DNA from: Puccinia triticina
Taxonomy: Eukaryota; Basidiomycota; Pucciniomycetes; Pucciniales; Pucciniaceae
Length of the DNA: 64,000 nt
Direction: 5' to 3'
Assembly: GCF_026914185.1 (NCBI RefSeq)
Contig: NC_070562.1
Location: 1,674,001-1,738,000, forward strand
The notes beneath the pieces are model-generated. The model had not been told where the DNA came from. It searched no databases and saw nothing but the letters and a program-made list of their open reading frames with translations. A program made the position numbers and the translations under genes. Shown one piece after another: positions 22,374 to 34,258 of the stretch (its first letter is position 1; every line of letters starts with the position of its first letter).

Positions 22374-22531
22374 CAAGAGAAAAGAGGGAGCAAGGGGATA
22401 AGGGTCCTACCAGAATAAGAAATTAAGAAAACTGACGACCAAAGAAAATAAAGAGTACCCAGAGGAGAGCGAAGGAATCTTCAGTTTGTACCAAGAGAAA
22501 AAGAAAGGTATATATATGTATATATATATTA

Positions 22532-24189
22532 TTAAAGAGAGGAGAGCTGGTGATGGTTGGGATTGAGGTACGTTTTGAAGAGAGTTTTCGATCCAGTACC
22601 TTTCCCCGCGCCCGTGCCACGTTCGCGTTCGAGAGCGAAGAGGGTATCGTTTAAGCCGACGGTCTCGGCGAGATGAGCGGGATGGATATCGGAGAGGATG
22701 CCGCCGAGTCTTGCGGTATTCGAGGAATGGGAAAGATGGGTGTTCGGAGCGCCGGGGAGGTCGGATTTTTTGGGTCGCTGGGAGGAGGAGGAGGAGGGCC
22801 GAGGGGGAAGAGCTGTGGAGACTGAGAGGGACTGTGGACGGTCGGCATGGGTGGGGCCTTGGGTGTTGGTGGGCGCGAACTTCGGCGCAGGAAGGTTGGC
22901 GACCAAGGGGGATGACAAAGGCTTCGAGCCAGCAGCGACGACGCCTCCAGAGAGCCAAGAGTACTTGGACCTGCCGCCAACGGAGCGCATGGCGGTCTGA
23001 TTGGACTGGCGTGCCCGGGCGTCCTCGGACATGTTCCGGGCCAACTGGCCGGGGCCTTCGCGCTTGCGCTTCTTCTTCTTAACCGGGCCCGTTTTCTCGT
23101 GCGTCTCGCCATGTCTTCCGGCCGCCTCGAGACTAGCGGAGATGCTGGCCTGGCTTGGGCCCCCCTCTGGGCCCCCTCCCCGATCGCCCTCCTGGCCCTC
23201 CGTCGCCGCCTCCCGCTCCAGCCGCGCCTTCCGCTCCTCCTCCCCCTCCACCCGTGCCAACATGCTCAAGATCCGCTCCGGTTGTTCGTACACGATCTGG
23301 TCGTACATGGCCATCGGCTCGCGTTCCTTCTGCTTGCCCTTCTTCGGCGGACTGGTCGTATACAATGGCGGCGGGCGGAGATGGGAGGAGCTGACTCGAT
23401 GGTCCTTCGCTCCGATCGAATCGACAATCAACGAATGGATCCGCGCCTCCGCCGCTTGCGTTAACACGTCCAGAATCGCGGGCTCTAATGTCTTCAATTG
23501 AAAGGAGGCAGCTGTTTTATTTTTTTTGTCACCCTCAACCGTAACCAACGATGACCAGCCAAAGAGGGTAAATATTAAGCACTGATCAAGAACAGATGAT
23601 AGAAGGGGGTAGAGTGTGTGTGGGTGGGCATGTGGGTGTTGGGTCTAACCGATGTGTTGTACCATTAAGGTCAGGGCGGGTTTATCTAAGAAGTCTAAGA
23701 TCTTGACTCGGGGTGTTTTCAGCCAAGGTTGTTGTTGATGAGGAAGATGGTGTTGGCATGAAGTTGAGTAACTACGATTGGCGGTCCGATAAAGATTAGA
23801 TTGCGTCCGAGCGAGTTCTTCTTCGGCCTAGAAACGTAACCCCAAGAAGTGATACGCCAAATAAGCGGCTTAGAGAGAGAGATCGAGTTTTTTGGGGGAG
23901 GAGGAATACTGACAGCAATGTCTACTCCGGCAATCCCGACGGCGTCGTTCATCGCATCGAAGTCTGTCTGCAGGCTGTTGTTGTTTGTAGCCGATCCAGC
24001 CGCGAAGGAGCCACTGCCGCTGGCGGACGGTCTATGGTCGTCAGTCGAAGAGCTGGCACTGGTGTGCGGAGATATCAGTTTATGATGCTTGAATGGGCTG
24101 CTTGGTTGATTTTGATGTACTGACTTTTGTAGTTGCTGTAAGGGTGAGTCTAGTTTCGATCGTTTTGAGGTGGGTGAGTTTGTGCTCAT
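22532..24189 (-). CDS. TAF4: Transcription initiation factor TFIID subunit 4 (TAF4), three exons
   Basis: Histone-fold subunit of the general transcription factor TFIID. Exon 1 (24,189-23,914) is polar and ends DAMNDAVGIAGVDIA. Exon 2 (23,827-23,650) continues AEEELARTQ and ends VKILDFLDKPALTLMVQHI. Exon 3 begins at 23,511 in phase (AASFQLKTLEPAILDVLTQA, AEARIHSLIVDS), the TAF4 histone-fold-like core. The mid region is basic (VKKKKRKREGPG). The C-terminus carries the conserved NDTLFALERERGTG and KTLFKTYL. Splice phases agree at both introns (donors GTCAGT and GTTAGA; acceptors TTTCTAG and AAAACAG). About 480 residues, short relative to animal TAF4 but usual for fungi. Lone housekeeping gene among repeats. 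Confidence 0.88.
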
Positions 24190-24344
24190 ACTAGTGTTGC
24201 TTGTTCGTTTCTGCTCGTTTCCGTTTGTGAGATGTTGCTGATGATGGGGTTCGTGGGTGGGTGTTGACTGTGTTGGCTGAAACTCGAAGCCTCAGTTGCC
24301 CAGTCCTATGTAGCTCAAAGGAACCCTTCCGCCAACAACATTGG

Positions 24345-24470
24345 AGATGGCCACGGGTACCCGTCGGCGGGTACCCGGAGCCCGCCTGGCGGGTGCGGGT
24401 GCGGGTGCGGGTGTTGAGTTGTGCCAGAAGAAAATGAGCGGGCACCCGCCTTTCTGACTGGGCCATATGC
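24345..24470. repeat. GGGTACCC/CGGGTGC short repeat element, copy 1
   Basis: Starts AGATGGCCACGGGTACCCG, then GCGGGTGCGGGTGCGGGTG, then GCCAGAAGAAAATGAGCGGG. The same order of blocks recurs at both ends of 25,707-26,505. Related short elements lie at about 34,885-34,935, 38,530-38,621 and 46,965-47,025. Confidence 0.65.
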
Positions 24471-25040
24471 AATCCATACAGATGCATCTAAACTTAACAC
24501 AAGTCAAGTCAGAGCACAAGCGGCTAGGCCTAAAGCGCCTGGGCAGCGCGGGAGCCCTCTGAAAGAGGGAATTAATTATCCCCACTTTTTGGCTGTATCA
24601 GTTTAACCCATTTGGCTGGGAGCTTTTTTCAATTCCCTCTGCACCTTTCCTCTTGCCCCAAAGGAAAGTGATAGAGTTGAGTATTCTCTTTCAAATGATG
24701 CTTTTCTCATTGCTTTAATGTCAAAAACCAACCAGTAATAAATTCTTGAAATACAATTTTTTGGAAGAAGACACCTGAAGTGAGGGGATAAACATACTTG
24801 TAGATCCATGATATTCACAATGACAGCTGAATCTTAGAAAATCAAAGTTTATTAAATTCCCAACAACATGGCAAAAAAGATCCAAGTTTTGGTTTCCAGC
24901 CTAATTTGGCCACTGTTGAATAGATTACCCTCAAACACTAGGTGCCACAGATAGACTCTCCAGCTTGTGACAGTGCAACAAGCAAAAAAGAGTTGGCATT
25001 TTGTTGTCTCAAGAAGGGGGCTAATAAAGCAAAGGAGGGG
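24471..25040. other. Intergenic
   Basis: AT-rich, no recognisable gene or structure. Confidence 0.5.
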
Positions 25041-25525
25041 CCCTGCAGCAATGGTGGGCCTTTACTATACTTTACTATAACCAGGCCCTTCCAGTAGAGT
25101 ATAGATGTTTTAATCATCTCCAGTACTTTACTGCTTATAGTAAAGGATTTTTTTCCAATGGGCTGATATAGTAGAGAGCCCTATTAAACATGTTTCAACC
25201 CTAGTTATTTAAATAACCAGGGTTAAAAGCGGGTTTAAATGCACTTTTACCCCTGCTTATTGAAATAAAAAGGGGAAGAACTAGGTACAAATGCCTTTTT
25301 GTGGTTATAAGGAGCCTTTTGCAAGCTCCCATCAACAAAACAAAACAAATTACTTTAAGTGATACTGTACCTGTATAAAAAATTAAAAAATCAAATATGT
25401 GTTATAGTAAAGAAAAATTCTTTATTGATTGGAGTGCTATCTGTTATAGTATTGAGCCAAAAACATCTACTATATCTTTACTTTACCAATAACTGTAAAG
25501 TAAAGGCCCATTGTTGCCTGCAGGG
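25041..25525. mobile_element. MITE-like element with CCCTGCAG ends
   Basis: Left end CCCTGCAGCAATGGTGGGCC and right end (reversed) CCCTGCAGGCAACAATGGGC are inverted; both continue into CTTTACT repeats. The interior is rich in TTTACTATA and its complement. AGGG occurs next to both ends, but the target duplication is not certain. No coding capacity. Confidence 0.65.
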
Positions 25526-25706
25526 AGGGTCCAGGAAAAAAACTGGAACCCCTGGGGCGGGGGAACATTGCCCATCTCAACCTCCCTTTGTATACCTGTT
25601 GACCAAAGCCTGACATTGGTCTGTAGCTGACCTTGTCTCCACCTGCCACAAATACAAGTACTTGCCTGAAAATTCTCAAAGTCTAGACACCAAGCGTTGG
25701 CAGTAG

Positions 25707-26505
25707 AGATGGCCTCTTGCACCCGGGCACCCACCGCGGGTGCGGGTACCCGCCTGAAATTTTGCAAAATCTCAACACCCGCACCCGCACCCGGCACCCG
25801 CCGGCGTGTGCTCGGCGGGTATACCGGGTACCCGCTCTGATATACTCACTGCCGGTGAGAAATCCCTCCCGGTCAGCAATACATACACTCGCTGACCGGG
25901 AGGGATTACCACAGTCAGCAAGCTCATCGCGATGGCCGGGAGGGAGTCCTCCCAGCCATCAATTATATTGATGACCGAGAGGGAGGACTTCCTCCCTGTC
26001 ATCGCAGCGAGTATATTGATGACCGGGAGGAAGTCCTCCCAGCCATCAATTATATCGATGACCGGGAGGAAGTCCTCCCAGCCATTGATTATATTGATGA
26101 CCGGGAGGGAATCCTCCCGGTCATCAATATACTCGCTGACCCGGGAATTCCTCCCGGATTCCCGGGGGTATAGTACCTCCTTGACCGGAGGGATCCCTCC
26201 AGTCAAAGAGTGCACAAGCTTTTTGACGGGAGGGACTCCTCTGGTCAAGGAGTCCCTCCGGTTGAGGAGGTGTATACACCTCTGGGCGGAGGGATCGCTC
26301 CACTTGAGGTGGTATGTACACCTCCCACCTCTTCAAGTGGAGAGATCCCTCCAATCCATCTGGCCCACCAAGATGGGCGGGTACCCGTTTTTTTCCTGCC
26401 CAAAAACTGAACACCCGCACCCGCACCCAGCACCCGCCGGCGGGTGCTGAGCGGGTGTTCCGGGTACCTGCTGGTGGGTGCCGGGTACCCAAGTGCCATC
26501 TATAG
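25707..26505. mobile_element. Composite element: inverted AGATGGC/GGGTACCC repeats around a 39-bp hairpin array
   Basis: The left end AGATGGCCTCTTGCACCCGG and the right end (reversed) AGATGGCACTTGGGTACCCG are inverted copies; each continues for about 120 bp through CACCCGCACCCGCACCC. Between them lie tandem 39-bp units and related CCGG/GGAGGGA motifs. Open frames across it are periodic translations of the repeats, not genes. Confidence 0.65.
25931..26140. repeat. 39-bp tandem hairpin repeats
   Basis: About five units of the form GATGACCGGGAGGAAGTCCT plus CCCAGCCATC(A/G)ATTATAT. Each unit is itself a near-palindrome (GGGAGG...CCTCCC). The 39-bp period gives 13-residue periodic translations on the minus strand (INIIDGWEDFLPV), which I regard as a by-product. 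Confidence 0.75.
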
Positions 26506-26509
26506 TTGG

Positions 26510-27060
26510 CAGTTACATTGTGGTACATTACAGAGGGCTAATTGGATACTGTAACTTTCTTTTAGTTATCCAAATTAGCCATTTGGGTAATGTAACATAA
26601 CATAAAGTTACTTTTTTTATTTTTGAGTTTTTGGAGGTTTTGGTCCTTGGATAACATAACTTTTTTGGGGTGAGGATTTTTGTTGAATAAGTTTAAAAAG
26701 ATTCTTCCCTTGAATAATAAATTTAGCTTACACTGCGGGCATCTTGATGCTGCTGCAGCTTGCAGCAGCCAAATTTTGCGCGGGGTTTGAATCCCTATGG
26801 AACTGTCAGATGTTACTGCAGGCTGCAGCAACAGTGAGGTTTACACAGTCAACACTGGGAAGTTATGTTACCAGCAACAGGTAACGTAACAGTTTTCTCA
26901 TTGTTACCGTTACCGTTACTGTCAACACTGGCTTGATACATTATCTTTTTTTTGTGAAAATTGGAATTCCCTCTTGTTACATTATTGGAGCAGGGAAGAA
27001 AAACACTGTTACTGAAAGAAAATTGAATTGTTACTGGTTGATAGAAGTAACAATAAACAA
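26510..27060. repeat. GTTAC/GTAAC-rich region
   Basis: GTTAC or GTAAC recurs many times in both orientations, including GTTACCGTTACCGTTACTGT at about 26,907. CAACACTGG appears at 26,851 and 26,922 in the same orientation. It resembles in style the GCTACGC-rich elements, but I could not find two ends. Confidence 0.4.
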
Positions 27061-27616
27061 ATCTTATTTTTTGGTTGAGGTTGAGGGGACTAGAGTCAAC
27101 AACTCTTTCCCTGCCTCCACAAAGTCATGGACTGGCCTGAATCAGACAAGGGGGCGACCATTTGTTTTGAATATTGGGACTGATTAAGCTTCTCACGGGC
27201 AAGGACAGATGAGGCTTGTGTTGATTGGCAGAGTTGGATATTGGACTGGTCAGATTTGTTCCCATTTTTCTCTGCATTTGAATCTTGGACATTTGGTCCA
27301 GCTTCTGTGGTTTGAGATGTCATCTTCTTGGCTGGGTTGTAGTTGAGGTTGCTTGGGGGAATGGTTTGGTCTAATTTGGTGGAGAAAACTAGATCTGGCT
27401 AGGCCCGGACTAGGCAAGGGTCACACAACAAACACAGCTCCCCCGGTACCCCAGGCCTTGGGGGCCCTCCAAAGCTCCTGTGGGGTTTCCAGTCTGACTC
27501 TCAATTGACCTTTCCAATAGCAACTGCTGACAATGATCTCACTGCTCACCATCAGAAAAAAATCTCAATCAACAACTAGCAGACCTTTGAGGCACTTACA
27601 GTGCCTCAGAGTGCCA

Positions 27617-28000
27617 CTAGTGTCCAGCCCGCCCTTGGATTCCGATCCAAGGGCTCAAGTTCCAGGATATATCTAACAGGGTTCTTAAACAATATTGGGC
27701 AATGGCACTTGCACGCAAGTGCCAAGCAAACTCCCATGGTGGCACAGCCTTGGCGTGCATGTTCAGCGCAATTTCCAAGCAGAATACAGAAATGTTGGCC
27801 ACTGAAAGTCTCCTGTCCGGGAGTACTACTTGATACGTGAGGGCGTTGGTCCTGATGTGGATGTTGTATTGCAACACCGTCATGAAACCATGTCTCTGTA
27901 TGATGCCCTCCGCATTATGCTTGTGGGCCAGAATCCACACTGCAAGGTTGGCATGGGATGGTATCTTACTGATCGCGCTGTAGAATCCCTGGTGGTTCAC
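27617..28000 (-). pseudogene. Remnant coding fragment, possibly transposon-associated
   Basis: Open minus-strand frame of about 127 codons. HGFMTVLQYNIHIRTNALTY and the following segment look like a real protein (evolved spacing of hydrophobic residues, one Trp-rich end). I recall similar stretches in repeated hypothetical proteins of rusts, but cannot verify this. It has no start context and no partner exons, so it is probably a decayed fragment. Confidence 0.3.
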
Positions 28001-28317
28001 GGTCCATTCTTGATAAGATTGGGTGTATTCGCTAGGGCAAGGGTACCCTTTGTAGTGATTTTTGTCTCCGTTAAACTTGTCTGACTTGGATCGTTTAGCC
28101 CCAGGCTAAATTTCAAGCTTAGGCTAGCTAAATTTAGCAAAGCCTAAACCTGAAATCAAGCCTGAGGTTTGTTGACCCGGGGGTTAGCCCGGACCAATGT
28201 GATTGCTGGCCTTAAGCTCCCCAAAATCATCAACCTACTCGACGAATGTGAATGCTCTTAGGAGAAATGGATTCAGAAAATTGGATTTTCATGCCCGATG
28301 GCACTGGCCATAAATTA
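28001..28317. other. Intergenic
   Basis: Contains AGCCTAAGCTTGAAATTTAG-like inverted words near 28,095-28,165 (TAGCCCCAGGCTAAATTTCA and complement-like copies). No gene recognised. Confidence 0.4.
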
Positions 28318-28510
28318 GGGGGGTTCACGTAAGGCTGATTTCGCAAATCAGCAACCAAAACCAGCAGATGCAGCTTTTGAAAATCGTGAGAAAGCAAAAA
28401 GGTTTGGCTGGGCAGCTCCCCTTTGGAAGCAATCTGCAAGGCATAAACCTTACTCACAGGTGCATGAGCAGACAAAATCAGCATTGCTTTTTTTGCAACG
28501 TGAACCCCCC
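28318..28510. mobile_element. MITE with GGGGGGTTCACGT ends and TA target site
   Basis: Ends GGGGGGTTCACGT and ACGTGAACCCCCC are exact inverted repeats. TA lies outside each end (28,316-28,317; 28,511-28,512). 193 bp, no coding capacity. Terminus shared with 13,295-13,495, although the interiors differ. Confidence 0.8.
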
Positions 28511-29030
28511 TATTGCCCCCTCTCCATCTCTCAGCAACCAAGAATGATGCACCCCAAGCTGAGGATTGCTGGGTGCGCGTGGCACACTCGCCATTTGCTG
28601 CTGCAGGCACTTGGAAAACGAAAGTAAGAGGTTGATCCGGGTGAATAGAGCGCTTGAGTTTTACTACATACATCCTTGGCTTGCTCGACAGAGCTCATAA
28701 GAGGTGATGGTGGTGAGGCATCTGCCATCTGATGAGTCCCTTTTTGGGGGTCTTGTTGTGCTGTCTGTGATGTGCAGTTCTCTCACCGCTCCTCTGGCCT
28801 GCACCGCATACATCTACCCAGCACGGAACTGCTGTATTTCTGTTTGTAGACCCTCAACCAGTCACCAGCAACCCACCACAACCACCAACAACCACCTCAG
28901 ATCTAACCATCCTCGACCAGAGACGAGCGTCACATCTTCCGATAGATAAGATATCCCATCCACGCACTTCCTCAATCTTATCCCGAAAAACCAGACTGCC
29001 ATCGACCTGGAAAGCTACCCGAAACCTAAA

Positions 29031-31218
29031 ATGGCCAACTACCCCTACAACCATCCTGCCTCCCAGTGGGGTCCACCTGCATTCTCAGGCCAGCAAACTC
29101 GTCAACAACCGTTTGCCGCTCCATCTGGCCCCCCACCCCCGCAATGGCAACCGCCACCAGTCCCCCCTCCAGGTCTGTCTTTCTCTGCACATGCATACCT
29201 CCATCTTGAAAAATCATGAACAGAAATACTGATTGGCCAAATATCATTCCTTCCTTTCGACCTTCAACCTCGTCGAATTATCCCAAATATCTAGGTTTTG
29301 GGTGAGTTGCTAAAGTCAAGATCACTAGGTCTCCCGGCCAGTCACTGATCTTTTGTTTTACTTTCTCGCAGTGGCGGCTGGCAACCACCAACAGGCCCAC
29401 CACCTCCGACGAACGACCATGCAAGACCCTATCCTGGCCATTACGGTACATCCACACGTTTTCTTATGCCAGAGCTTTGTTTCATTGTCACGCCACCCAA
29501 AACTTACATCTAACATCTGCTTCCCATCAGGCCACGGTAACCCTCCGACATCATATCCGCAAGCATACAATCAAGGACCACCAGGTGCTCACTATCAACC
29601 GCCCCAAGCTACCCGAGGGGAACCGTACTTTCAAGTTTCGTCCCCACTTTTTATTCGGGATGATCGAGAACTCGTGATTTCCGCGTTTCTGACCACACAT
29701 CTTGTTTGTCATCACAGTATTCGAATTGTACCGGTCGTCGCAAAGCGCTATGCATCGGCATAAACTATGTTGGCCAAACTGGTGAACTCAGGGGATGTCA
29801 CAACGACGCTCTGAATATGCAGAAGTTCTTGATCGGTGCGCACTCATTCTCCCATCGAAACTTTTCTACCTCAGACGCTCATGGCTCTTCATGACCTCCT
29901 ACAGAAAGATACAACTATAAACAAGAGGACATGGTTATCCTCCTCGATACGCCGGGTGCTAATGCCAGACAGGTCCCGACCAGAGCTAACATAATCTCTG
30001 CTATGCAGTGGCTTGTATCCAATGCTCAACCTAACGACTCCCTCTTCTGTACGCATTTATCATTTCAATTTGATTCGCCGTCCAAATTCTTGTCGTATTT
30101 TCTAACACCTGCCCTCTTCTTCAGTTCATTTCAGTGGTCATGGCGGCCAAGTACATTCAACTGTTCATGCTTTGTGATATTTCTTCTCATGTCACTGAAC
30201 GAGCTCTTTGTTCTCACAGACCGAAGATTTGGACGGTGACGAAGACGACGGGTTCGACGAAGTGATCTATCCGCTCGATCATAAACAAGCGGGCCACCTT
30301 GTCGATGACGATATGTTTGCTATAATGGTAGCTCCATTACCACCTGGCTGTCGACTGACTGGAATCTTCGATGTTGAGTGTCTATCTCATTCTACTTAAC
30401 ACATAAAATTACACGCTCACTGACCCCTTTAACTTTTTTCCCTTAGTCTTGCCATTCTGGTACCGCACTGGACTTGCCATGTAAGAGCACCAATTCATAC
30501 TTGCGTTTTTATTCAGCCAGCTCAACATTAAAATCTCCCCGGCATGTCACATGTTAGATGTCTATTCGACGGAAGGAAAGATCAAAGAACCCAATCTTTT
30601 GGCCGAGTAAGACTACCGCCCCTCTTTGACTGTTGATAATAGCTCTTTCTGACCGCCTTTCCTGATTCCTCGCAGAGCTGGACAGGGTGCACTGCAAGCA
30701 GGGCTATCATATATGCGTGGTGATCTTGGTGGAGTTGCCAAGGGCCTGATGGGTCTGGGCAAGAAAGTGATGTCTGGAAACAAGGCGGATAAGATTTCCA
30801 AAGCCACCCGGACCAGTCCCGCAGATGCGATCCAATGGAGTGGATGCAAAGACTCTCAAACCAGTGCTGATGCAGTCGAAGCTGGATCAGCTACCGGGTA
30901 CGTATTTCTTTGTTCCCACCACTTGCACATTCCTGCTTAATTGTATTCATCCTAATACGCCTATGATTTCATCTTTCTGGTAGAGCCATGTCATACGCTT
31001 TCATCACCTCCTTGACTCAGGCCCCTCAACAAACTTACCAGCAACTCTTAGTGTCTATCCGACAGATCTTGGCCAACAAATACTCGCAAAAGCCACAACT
31101 CTCGGCATCCCATGTAGGCCATATTTCCCCCAACCTCCATTTTTCTTTGGATTATCTGACATTTCGCTTGTTTTCCTCCTCATAGCCTATCGATACCAAT
31201 CTCATGTTCGTCATGTGA
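29031..31218 (+). CDS. Type I metacaspase (about 13 exons, one of 7 nt)
   Basis: Cysteine peptidase of the caspase-like fold, linked in fungi to stress responses and protein quality control. The start [16 protein letters not shown] opens a Pro/Gln/Gly-rich prodomain typical of type I. The catalytic fold begins at [20 protein letters not shown]. The His is in FHFSGHGGQ (exon near 30,125-30,151) and the Cys in [12 protein letters not shown] (exon near 30,447-30,481). [15 protein letters not shown] is the Asp-rich segment between them. The C-terminus is [18 protein letters not shown] to [10 protein letters not shown], ending TGA 31,216-31,218. Exon 2 is only GTTTTGG (29,295-29,301), between TATCTAG and GTGAGT; it restores frame from PPVPPP through GFGGGW. 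All splice phases I checked agree. The gene is convergent with TIM50. Confidence 0.93.
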
Positions 31219-32097
31219 ATGACTCGTTCTCTTCAGCTTGCTAACATTTCGGCCTCAGGCTACAAGATTCCTTTTTTCATACATGTGCATTTGCTCCTCG
31301 GCTTGATTTTTGTCATACTTCCATACTTGAAACAAAGTTCCCTTACTTCTTTCAAATTAATTTCCTGATTAGTTATCCACTTGGATTTTCAACATAGCTT
31401 GTTATCTCTGTAAACTGCATCGAGTATCTCTATTTCTTATCCAGGTGGCTAAGAACTGCATCGCAAAAGATTATCAGCAGGAAATTGTAGATGATTCCTC
31501 CAATTTAGTAGTCCTTGGTCCAGTTACGTTTTCTTACTGATAATGTGTACATGATCTATTACTGTAACCCCCCGTGGTGTGTTTGTCATATTAGGTTTCA
31601 TCCAGTGATGCTGAAATCATATTGGTTCAGCTCAACAAATTCACAAATCAATCCTTAAGGGAAACAAAATCTGACCAAAAAGAAGAAAAACTGTTGTAGT
31701 TTGACCACAATAGGGATCTTGAATTTTGCAGCCGGCTATCTGCAGTAAATTATCTTGGTCCAACTTCAATCAAGATAAGACAGAGAGTATCTTTTATGCA
31801 CTGTGAGATTACTTGACTTGGTCATGATGGTGACATAAAAACTGCACATTTGTATACAAAAGGAGTGATAAAAAAGATGGGTGTTGTAATCTCTTCAGAA
31901 CATGTCTCCACCTTTTACTCTCCTTTTGTTGAAGACAACATAAAAGATAAAGACAGAGATGGGAACAGAGGGGTTGGCAATGTGAAGGTTTAAAAAGGGT
32001 ATCTGAAAAAAGACATTATATCTAGATAAACAATGGGAGAGAAAGATTGAGTGGAGGACTATGTAGTTTTCATTTTTGGAGAGCCATTATATAAAGT
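31219..32097. other. Intergenic between convergent metacaspase and TIM50
   Basis: AT-rich 3' regions of both genes. No gene or repeat recognised. Confidence 0.5.
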
Positions 32098-34258
32098 TCA
32101 TGCGGATGGGGCAGATGACTTTTCGGGCTGATCTTGCTGATTTTCTGGGGTTGGATTTGTTGTTGGTGGTGGAGGAGGGCCGACCTGGCCAGCCAAGAAG
32201 CTTAACAAGCTGCCTTTCATTCTAGATTTGTTCAGCCAGGAAAGAACCGTTAGCATTAGGCTGTATTGACAAGCTGCAAAAGTGATTGGGGGATACGCAA
32301 CTCGGCCATCTGTCGCTCTCTATCTTCTTCCATCAATTTCTTGAACGTGCTCTCGTTTTCTTTCCAGTACTTTTGTTCTTCTACGTATGCCTGCTGAGCT
32401 CGAGCCCTGTCTTTTTCTACTAATAGTTGGGGTGTCTCATTCGCATTGGCCTTAGAAGCATGGATGTTTTTTTGAGTTAGTGTTTGGCTATTCAGAGAAA
32501 ACAGGAAACCCAGCTGGTAGAAATCATTATGGCCATTTACGGGGCGGAGGTTGGGAGGGCGGACTCACCGAGCTCAATCCGAATAGTTGACGAAGATCGA
32601 TATGGAATCTCGATTTGCGTTTCTCCTGCTCTTCATGCCATTCCAACAGGAGTTCCTTTTTCTGTCTAGCCTCCGACTCAGCATAAGCCCGAACAGGATC
32701 CCGTCCTTGATAAGCCCTCGCGACGTCGCGGACATCGCCAACCGCATTGAACACGATGGCCTCTAGGAGTGGAATCAAATCGACCAGGCCAGTGTCTTGC
32801 GGATCTCCGTTCCATTTGGGAATCAAAAACCCATTGGTCGGGTGTAATTGGACGAGGCTTGGATCAGTCTCAACGTAGACCACTTTCCTCAAGTCTCGAC
32901 CGAGATAATCCAAATCCTTTATCAACTGCGGTTTGATAATCCCTTTAGTCCGGCAACTCTCTTTAAATAATTTATATGGAGCACAATAGCCATAGGGATC
33001 TAGCTTTTCACATATCGGCGCTGCGGTCTGCATAGTTCCAAGTATCGAGAGTAGACCAAAATGGAAAAATCAGCTTTTTGTGCCTCTTCCACCAAAGAAA
33101 AACACTGAAGCCATTCTGCTTCCATTGCGTGTGAATGAAATGAAACAGAACTTAACATAAGCTGGCTGTGTCGTGAAGATTACGATCTCGTACAGCTGAG
33201 ATAAGTAGCTCAAGAAATAATCCACACCTGGCCGTTTCGCCGTTCTCCAGCCATGTTCACGCTAAAATACCCGGCAGAAAAGAAACCAGAAATCACGATG
33301 AATATGCATGCCTAAATGAATATATGAGAGTTTACATACATCCCAACTTGAGTGTACTAGCAGATCATCTAGATCTACAAGAAGGGTGTAAGGCCGTCCA
33401 TGTGGTTCCGGTAGTGGGGCTGGCAAGAGTGGATTCCATGCGGGTTTATTGAAGTACTAAAAAAGACAATCAGATATCTTAGTCAGATTACATTCCCAAG
33501 TCACAAAGAGAGAGATAAGACTCTGAGAAAAACCAGCTGACATCAAACAGGTCGAATAGACGAGCCTGGAACCTCGATGAACGAGTGCCGTCCTCATCCT
33601 TCCCGAGCATCCGTTTTTCGGCTTCATTGTCCCACTCTCGGCCCTGATTCCAGGCCCAGATACCAGTTAGGGTGAGAATCAATGAACCGAACAGGCGAGT
33701 GACTAGCTGCCGGCGTTGATCGGTTGATGAGAGTGGTCTCTTGCCATCCAGTTTGGATTTTGCGCCGGTTCTTCCTGGTGGTGGCGGGGGTAGGTCGGAT
33801 GTTACCTGGAGCATCTCGGCGGCAAGGGTCGAGGAGGGTGTCTCCATGGGAAGTTCGGGATGTTTTGATGAGAGTGCATCCGGGCTCGATCGGGGAGACT
33901 TTGGTTTGGTGTGGCCAGAGGAAGATGATTCTTGAGATACAGATTTAGGCTTTGATTGATCTGAATGATTTTTTGCAACGGGTTTGTTGTTGGGCGGAGA
34001 CCGGTTTGATTCGGGATTAGATAGCTTGTCACTCTTGCCCTTCTTCGCGGATCCCGTCGAACTAGTATTGGTAGAAGTGGGCTCTGTACTTGAGCGGAGA
34101 GCCTTGGGATCAAGGGGCGGCTTGGAGGAAGCTGATCGGAGTTGATGGATGAGAAAGTACGATGGCGGAGGCTGACGGAAAGCTGAGGATGGTCTGAAAG
34201 GTTGTATTCTAGCACTCCTGAGACCTAGCAGAGATAATCTGAGACCAATGGCACCCAT
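32098..34258 (-). CDS. TIM50: Mitochondrial import receptor subunit TIM50 (about six exons)
   Basis: Inner-membrane receptor of the TIM23 translocase; it receives presequence proteins in the intermembrane space. ATG 34,258 gives [20 protein letters not shown], a basic amphipathic presequence without acidic residues. A Ser/Pro/Lys-rich stretch precedes a transmembrane segment ([19 protein letters not shown]). The FCP1-like domain follows: [16 protein letters not shown] (exon 33,456-33,340), [20 protein letters not shown] (exon from 33,261), QPAY joined to [15 protein letters not shown] (exon 33,027-32,569), [19 protein letters not shown]. The next exon (from 32,450) encodes a Glu/Gln-rich coiled-coil end. 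The 3' end is uncertain: the frame either stops at 32,256 or splices to a proline-rich tail ([13 protein letters not shown]) stopping at 32,098. Confidence 0.9.

Noticed and set aside
22698..23501. Long plus-strand frames opposite TAF4
   Set aside because: Composition is biased (Arg/Pro/Gly runs) and they overlap exon 3 of TAF4, whose motifs and splice phases are consistent.
25772..26528. Frames with 13-residue repeats (INIIDGWEDFLPV)
   Set aside because: The period equals the 39-bp DNA repeat and several frames on both strands are open; DNA-level repetition explains them better than a repeat protein.
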